Origin: an uncultured Erysipelotrichaceae bacterium | GTDB lineage: Bacteria; Bacillota_I; Bacilli_A; RF39; UBA660 | Reading direction: 5' to 3' | Length of the DNA: 64,000 nucleotides | Assembly: GCA_902764145.1 (NCBI GenBank) | Contig: CACWUS010000001.1 | Coordinates: forward strand, 85,678-149,677 | In this document: in pieces, positions 59,877 through 64,000 of the stretch | How positions within the stretch are numbered: position 1 is the stretch's first letter | How the letters are laid out: every line of letters starts with the position of its first letter | The notes under the pieces: generated by a model | Told to the model about the DNA's origin: nothing | Seen by the model: only the letters and a program-made list of their open reading frames with translations | The model's database searches: none | Translations under genes and position numbers: made by a program

Positions 59877-61125
59877 AATGTTTCTTTTTTGATATTTTTG
59901 TTTTCAACCAATTTTTTCCATCAACAATTCTTGCTACTAACATACTTGATGCTGAGTCACCTACAACATTTAGCATTGTTGCTGGTGGGTCAATAATTGT
60001 AGCTATTATAGTAAGCATTCCTAAAGATGCCATTGGGAATCCTAACATTGTTATAATTAGTGTTTCTGAAATTGTTCCTCCACCAATTGGTACTGCTGTT
60101 ACAAGTAATGTAGCAAGCAATGCAATTCCAAGAACTTTAAGTGTAGATACATCTGTTCCAAATAAATTAACTAAGAACATTATTTTAAATACACTACCAA
60201 TAATAGAACCATCTTTATGGAAACTTGTTCCAAGTGGAATAGTAGTATCAGCTATTTCTTCTGGAACTCCTATATTTTTAGCACATGTAGTATTTACTGG
60301 AATACTTGCGGCTGATGAACATGTTGCTAGTGAAGTTAGTGTGGCTGGAATAATATTTTTCCAATATGCAATAAAGCCTTCTTTTCCAGCAGCTATAAAT
60401 GCATATAATGAATAAGCAATAAAGTAGAATAATACAGCAACTATTGTATAAATTATAAATGTTTTTCCATATCCTATTGCTATTTCACCACCGAATGTTC
60501 CAACTAATGCTGCAAAATAACATCCAAGTCCAATAGGTGCATAATACATAATTATTTTTATAAATGATTGTACTACATTATTTGCACTATCTAATACCTC
60601 TAATAGTTTTGTTCCTTTCTCTTTTGATAAATTGATACTAATACCAATTAGTACTGAAAAAACAATTACTGCAACTATATTATCTCTTGTTAATACTTTT
60701 GCAAAATCTGATACGCTAATTGTATCAACTGTTCTACTTAAGAAATTTACTTTTTCAGTTTCTTCATTTGCTTCTTCTTTAAGAACTTCTTTTATTGCAT
60801 TACTATCTTGTGCATTTACTAGTTTAAATGCTTTTGTACTTCCAATTCCAACTAGTACACTCACAAGTGAAGTTACAATGAAAACTGCAAATATAGCTCC
60901 TAAAATTTTTCCAATTCTTTTTGGTTGTTTCATCTTACCAATTGAAGTAGTTATTGTTAAGAATATCAATGGTACGATGATTACTAATAATAGATTTAAG
61001 AATAAATCTCCAAATGGACTAAGTATAGTAGCTTTTTCTTTAAATATTAGTCCTACAATAGTACCAAGTATTATTGAACCAAGCAATATTAATGAAGATT
61101 TATAATTTTTTATGAATTTTTTCAT
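59875..61125 (-). CDS. Dicarboxylate/amino acid:cation symporter (DAACS family)
   Basis: About 416 residues with eight or more membrane segments and two re-entrant loops. The family features are FLNLLLVIIVPLIFLTITTSI, the serine-rich hairpin ATCSSAASIPV, the TM7-like FHKDGSIIGSVFKIMF (NMDGT equivalent altered to HKDGS) and AVPIGGGTISETLIITMLGFP. It takes up an acidic or neutral amino acid or dicarboxylate with Na+ or H+. The altered TM7 motif leaves the substrate uncertain. The ATG at 61125 follows AAAGGAG. Confidence 0.88.
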   Translation of the reverse strand: MKKFIKNYKSSLILLGSIILGTIVGLIFKEKATILSPFGDLFLNLLLVIIVPLIFLTITTSIGKMKQPKRIGKILGAIFAVFIVTSLVSVLVGIGSTKAFKLVNAQDSNAIKEVLKEEANEETEKVNFLSRTVDTISVSDFAKVLTRDNIVAVIVFSVLIGISINLSKEKGTKLLEVLDSANNVVQSFIKIIMYYAPIGLGCYFAALVGTFGGEIAIGYGKTFIIYTIVAVLFYFIAYSLYAFIAAGKEGFIAYWKNIIPATLTSLATCSSAASIPVNTTCAKNIGVPEEIADTTIPLGTSFHKDGSIIGSVFKIMFLVNLFGTDVSTLKVLGIALLATLLVTAVPIGGGTISETLIITMLGFPMASLGMLTIIATIIDPPATMLNVVGDSASSMLVARIVDGKNWLKTKISKKKH

Positions 61126-61258
61126 AAATACTCCTTTCAATAATAATTATATAAATTTAATTCAAAAAAAGTCCATATTTTAGCTTCCACACTAAATCCA
61201 CATTTATTATTGAATTAAATATAAAAAGAATATAAAATATAATTTAAGTGGTGAATAT

Positions 61259-62533
61259 ATGAAAAAGAATTATATTAAAATGAATAATAATGATAAATAT
61301 TTATCATTTGGTAATATAGTTAGAATTATTAAAAAAGTTTCTAATAATAAGAATGCTATGCAATTTGAAATATTTGCTAGTATATTTGATGTTAATAATG
61401 TTAATAATACAACAATTAATAATTATTGTATTGGTATTAGAGCAATTGGTCTTGAATATAAAAAAATATTTTTGGATAAGTATAGAGATGATAAAAGATT
61501 ATTTTTGACTAATGTTTTATCAATAATAAGTATTTTGGATGATAAAATATATTTTATCGATGATAATAGTTATAATGAAATAAATCATAATCAAAAATTG
61601 AGTGAGGTAATAAAAGAGCTTCTTTTAATAGCAAGTAATGATGAGCATATTAGTGCTGAATTTATAAATAATATTAAGTTAATGGATAATTATGATGCTT
61701 TTATTGAATTATTAAATTATGCTATTAACAATAATAAACAGCCTATTTTTACACAAGATATTAACATTAAAATTAATAAAAAAGAATTAGATGAATATTT
61801 AAAAATTAAGTTATATTATGGTGTAAATTATATTAGTTCATTGATTGAACTATCAAGAAAAAATAATATGTATGCGTGTGCTGATCTTGGCTCTATGTGG
61901 TTTGATGGAAGTATTAATGGAAAATCTGATTACAATGAATCTTATAAATACTATATGAAAGCAGCAAATAAGAATCATCCTAAAGCATGTTGGATGATAG
62001 CTAATTTAATTTTAACTAAAAGAGTTAATTATGATTTTGATACTATGTGGAAATATTTAAATAAGTCAATAGAACTTGGAAGTGCAGCGGGATATAATAC
62101 TATGGGATTGTGTTATAAAAATGGTAATAATATTGACAATATAGTTGATTTAGAAAAAGCAAAATATTATTTTAATTTAGCTTGTGATTATGGGTATTCA
62201 TTTGCTTTTAACAATTTAGGAAAAATTTATGAAGAAGAGAATAACTCAGAAGAAGCTTTTAAAAATTATTCTATTAGTGCTGATTTAGGTGATAGTTGGG
62301 CTCAAAATAAAGTTGGAGAGTATTATAGAAAAAATGGTAATATCGAACTTGCATATATGTACTATTGTAAATCTATTTCTTCACCAATAAAAGAAAGGTG
62401 TGCTTATGCATATAAAAATTTAGCTGAGTATTTTTACAAGAGTGGTTGTGAAGAATTAAAAATTTTAAAAGATACAAATAAATATAAAGAGTATATTGAA
62501 ATATATAACAAACTAAAAGATACTAATAAATAG
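61259..62533 (+). CDS. Sel1/TPR-repeat protein
   Basis: 424 residues, no signal peptide. The first 180 residues are helical and unrecognised (FGNIVRIIKKVSNNKNAMQF, NNTTINNYCIGIRAIGLEYK). Residues about 200-390 are Sel1-type repeats: ACADLGSMWFDGSINGKSDY, SAAGYNTMGLCYKNGNNIDN, SFAFNNLGKIYEEENNSEEA, SWAQNKVGEYYRKNG. Sel1 repeats mediate protein contacts, often in signalling or adaptor roles. GTGGTGA precedes the ATG. It is divergent from the DAACS gene and ends in a terminator shared with the GH25 gene. Confidence 0.8.
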   Translation: MKKNYIKMNNNDKYLSFGNIVRIIKKVSNNKNAMQFEIFASIFDVNNVNNTTINNYCIGIRAIGLEYKKIFLDKYRDDKRLFLTNVLSIISILDDKIYFIDDNSYNEINHNQKLSEVIKELLLIASNDEHISAEFINNIKLMDNYDAFIELLNYAINNNKQPIFTQDINIKINKKELDEYLKIKLYYGVNYISSLIELSRKNNMYACADLGSMWFDGSINGKSDYNESYKYYMKAANKNHPKACWMIANLILTKRVNYDFDTMWKYLNKSIELGSAAGYNTMGLCYKNGNNIDNIVDLEKAKYYFNLACDYGYSFAFNNLGKIYEEENNSEEAFKNYSISADLGDSWAQNKVGEYYRKNGNIELAYMYYCKSISSPIKERCAYAYKNLAEYFYKSGCEELKILKDTNKYKEYIEIYNKLKDTNK

Positions 62534-62542
62534 TATCTTTTT
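62515..62542. terminator. Bidirectional terminator
   Basis: AAAAGATACTA / TAGTATCTTTT stem between the Sel1 and GH25 genes. Confidence 0.85.
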
Positions 62543-63767
62543 AGTGCTCATTTTTATTATCATATAATACATTTATATCTACAGATCCACTAATTCCATC
62601 TACACTACCTTTGCTAGATAATTGCCACATTATATATGATTTAGAAAAATCATTGTTGCTTGTGTAATAAGCTAACCATGTATTATCATATTCTTTCCAT
62701 ATGTGATTTAAATAGTAAGCACTTGAATAAAGCATGCCTTCATATCCATATTTTTCTGTTTCATCTATAAATGTTTTAGCTATGTCATTTAACTTTTTAA
62801 AGCTAACATTATATTTATTAAAAGAATTCCAGTTTTCCCAATCAAATGCTATTGGAAGTTCTAATTTTTCTCCATTAAGTTTATCATTAATCCATTTAAC
62901 TTGATTAATAGCGTCTTCTTTTGTCTTTGCGTAAGAGTATAAGTATATTCCAACTGGTATACCTGCTTTTTTAGCACCTTTAATGTTATTCTTAAACCAT
63001 TTGTCTTCTTTTATTTCATTATCGCTTGTTGGCCCATATCCTATTCTTATCATAGCGAATTCTACGCCTGCTTTTTTAGCTTTGTTCCAATCTATATTAT
63101 CTTGCCATGCGGATACGTCTATTCCTATTTTAGTATTTTCTTTTTTATACTTTTTTATATATTTACTTATTTTAGTTCTTTTTACTGTTCCGCTAGATGA
63201 TGATGAAGTTCCACTTGATTTTGCTGGCTCTACTACTTTTAATTTAAAATTTTTTGTAGTTTTATTTCCACTAGAATCTTTTGCTATATATTTTAAACTA
63301 TATGTTCCAATTTTATTAATATCATAGTCTCCTTCAATATAGCAATTTGGTTTATCATCATAATTGTCTCCACACATAAATTTATTTACTAAGTTAATTT
63401 TTTTACCTTTTGTTGTTGTTTTAGTTGATCCACCTAGTATAATTGGAGAAGTTGAATCTATTATTTTATAGTTAATTATATATTTATTATTATCTATAAT
63501 TACTTCCTTAGATTGATTACCAAGTTTTTGAGTATCTAGGATACCTTCTGTATCAATTTCAAGAATATCTTTTAAATAAATATTTGAATCATATTCAAAT
63601 ATTAAGTTATCTAGTTTTACTACATTTAAATTTTTGCTATTATTGTTGCTTTCAAAAGTAGTAGGATTATTCTTATTATCTTTTTTATTTAAAGAAAAAT
63701 ATAATAGAAATATATCTATTATTATTAATATAATTAAACCAATTATTATCATTTTTTTATTCTTCAT
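62541..63767 (-). CDS. Membrane-anchored GH25 lysozyme-like muramidase
   Basis: 408 residues. One N-terminal membrane helix (MIIIGLIILIIIDIFLLYF), a linker, an Ig-like domain of DUF5011 type (about 100-185: NKYIINYKIIDSTSPIILGG, YSLKYIAKDSSGNKTTKNF), a Ser-rich hinge and a GH25 domain: IGIDVSAWQDNIDW, FAMIRIGYG, GIYLYSYAKT and IAFDWENW, with the catalytic Asp and Glu in place. It cuts the glycan strands of peptidoglycan, probably for growth or separation. No ribosome site lies before the ATG, and a -10 box sits seven bases upstream, so the mRNA may be leaderless. Confidence 0.9.
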   Translation of the reverse strand: MKNKKMIIIGLIILIIIDIFLLYFSLNKKDNKNNPTTFESNNNSKNLNVVKLDNLIFEYDSNIYLKDILEIDTEGILDTQKLGNQSKEVIIDNNKYIINYKIIDSTSPIILGGSTKTTTKGKKINLVNKFMCGDNYDDKPNCYIEGDYDINKIGTYSLKYIAKDSSGNKTTKNFKLKVVEPAKSSGTSSSSSGTVKRTKISKYIKKYKKENTKIGIDVSAWQDNIDWNKAKKAGVEFAMIRIGYGPTSDNEIKEDKWFKNNIKGAKKAGIPVGIYLYSYAKTKEDAINQVKWINDKLNGEKLELPIAFDWENWNSFNKYNVSFKKLNDIAKTFIDETEKYGYEGMLYSSAYYLNHIWKEYDNTWLAYYTSNNDFSKSYIMWQLSSKGSVDGISGSVDINVLYDNKNEH

Positions 63768-63773
63768 GTAATA

Positions 63774-63802
63774 TTTATATCATAAATAAATTATTTTTTA
63801 AA
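63774..63802 (-). promoter_or_regulatory. Promoter of the GH25 gene
   Basis: On the minus strand: TTTAAA (63797-63802), 17 bases, TATAAA (63774-63779). The ATG begins six bases after the -10 box. Confidence 0.65.
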
Positions 63803-63860
63803 GAAGATATTGATATTTTTAATTATTTAATTTATAATATCAATCTACTCTGGAGGAGTT

Positions 63861-64000
63861 ATGAATAGAAGAAGAAAAATACAATTAATGTCAATTATAT
63901 CGGCAGGTATTGTTTTGGGAAGCGTAGTGTCAACAAGAATCGATGTTAACAATAGAAAAAAAGATAATGATAGTGAAGAAACATTTGTTGAAGAAACTAC
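63861..64000 (+). CDS. Start of an exported or membrane-anchored protein (partial)
   Basis: A strong ribosome site (TGGAGGAG) precedes the ATG. The 46 residues in the window show a basic start (NRRRKIQ), a hydrophobic stretch (LMSIISAGIVLGSVV) and then a charged region (NNRKKDNDSEETFVEET), typical of a signal anchor followed by a linker. The gene runs off the window end. Divergent from the GH25 gene. The downstream domain is not visible. Confidence 0.7.
   Translation, partial: MNRRRKIQLMSIISAGIVLGSVVSTRIDVNNRKKDNDSEETFVEET

Noticed and set aside
60632-61105. 157-codon plus-strand frame opposite the DAACS transporter
   Set aside because: Lies wholly within the transporter gene on the other strand; no ribosome site and no recognisable domain.
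1-64000. Mollicute genetic code (UGA as Trp)
   Set aside because: TGA ends several intact genes (2374-2376, 13580-13582, 40458-40460) and conserved Trp residues are encoded by TGG.

Overview
The window is very AT-rich chromosomal DNA from a low-GC Gram-positive bacterium (Bacillota). Genes use ATG/GTG/TTG starts, clear AGGAGG-type ribosome sites and all three stop codons (TGA is a stop, e.g. 2374-2376), so this is not a code-4 mollicute. The left end has the gene neighbourhood of the Bacillus subtilis origin-proximal region (mfd, spoVT, tatD, 3D protein, rsmA, yabG, veg, spoVG, yabP, yabQ, divIC, tilS, ftsH). spoVT, yabG, spoVG, yabP and yabQ argue that the organism makes endospores. LtaS-like, GH25 and LysM proteins fit a Gram-positive wall. 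An uncultured gut-type member of the Bacilli/Erysipelotrichia side is my best guess; the species cannot be read from the sequence.

Layout. 1-12.7 kb: sporulation, division and translation core cluster, interrupted between rsmA and yabG by two adjacent hybrid histidine kinases whose defects are complementary. 12.7-15.5 kb: nucleotidyltransferase and the t6A genes tsaB-rimI-tsaD. 15.5-22.9 kb: minus-strand operon (dCMP deaminase, glycosyltransferase, LRV-repeat protein), a Ca2+-type P-ATPase and an atypical RNB protein. 23-30 kb: surface/envelope genes, including a cysteine-rich protein with a pilin-like N-terminus, a membrane thioredoxin and a LysM protein, ending at tRNA-Cys. 30-41.5 kb: DUF2779 nuclease, QueH, CDF transporter, LtaS-like enzyme, OGG1-like glycosylase, HD protein, uraA-upp behind a leader-peptide attenuator, PAP2 phosphatase and patatin. 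41.5-42.5 kb: tRNA-Gly followed by a small island with a Nudix gene between two copies of the tRNA 3' flank. 42.5-51.3 kb: membrane and zinc-ribbon proteins, SpoT-like HD hydrolase, rRNA/RNA modification enzymes. 51.4-53.9 kb: a putative antibiotic-resistance unit, a promoter, short leader ORF and terminator ahead of one gene that fuses an ABC-F ATPase to an APH(3')-like kinase. 53.9-64 kb: large unknown proteins (GxSxG protein, triple-repeat coiled-coil membrane protein flanked by two small paralogues), a DAACS transporter, a Sel1 protein, a GH25 lysozyme and the start of another exported protein.

The strongest candidates for something undescribed are the ABC-F-APH fusion with its attenuator, the complementary-defect kinase pair, and the pilin-like/cysteine-rich/thioredoxin locus. 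Start codons were chosen from ribosome-site spacing. Most operons end in clear intrinsic terminators, many shared by convergent genes. No CRISPR array, prophage, insertion sequence or rRNA gene was seen. No gene-free stretch exceeds about 300 bases except around the tRNA-Gly island, which is described.
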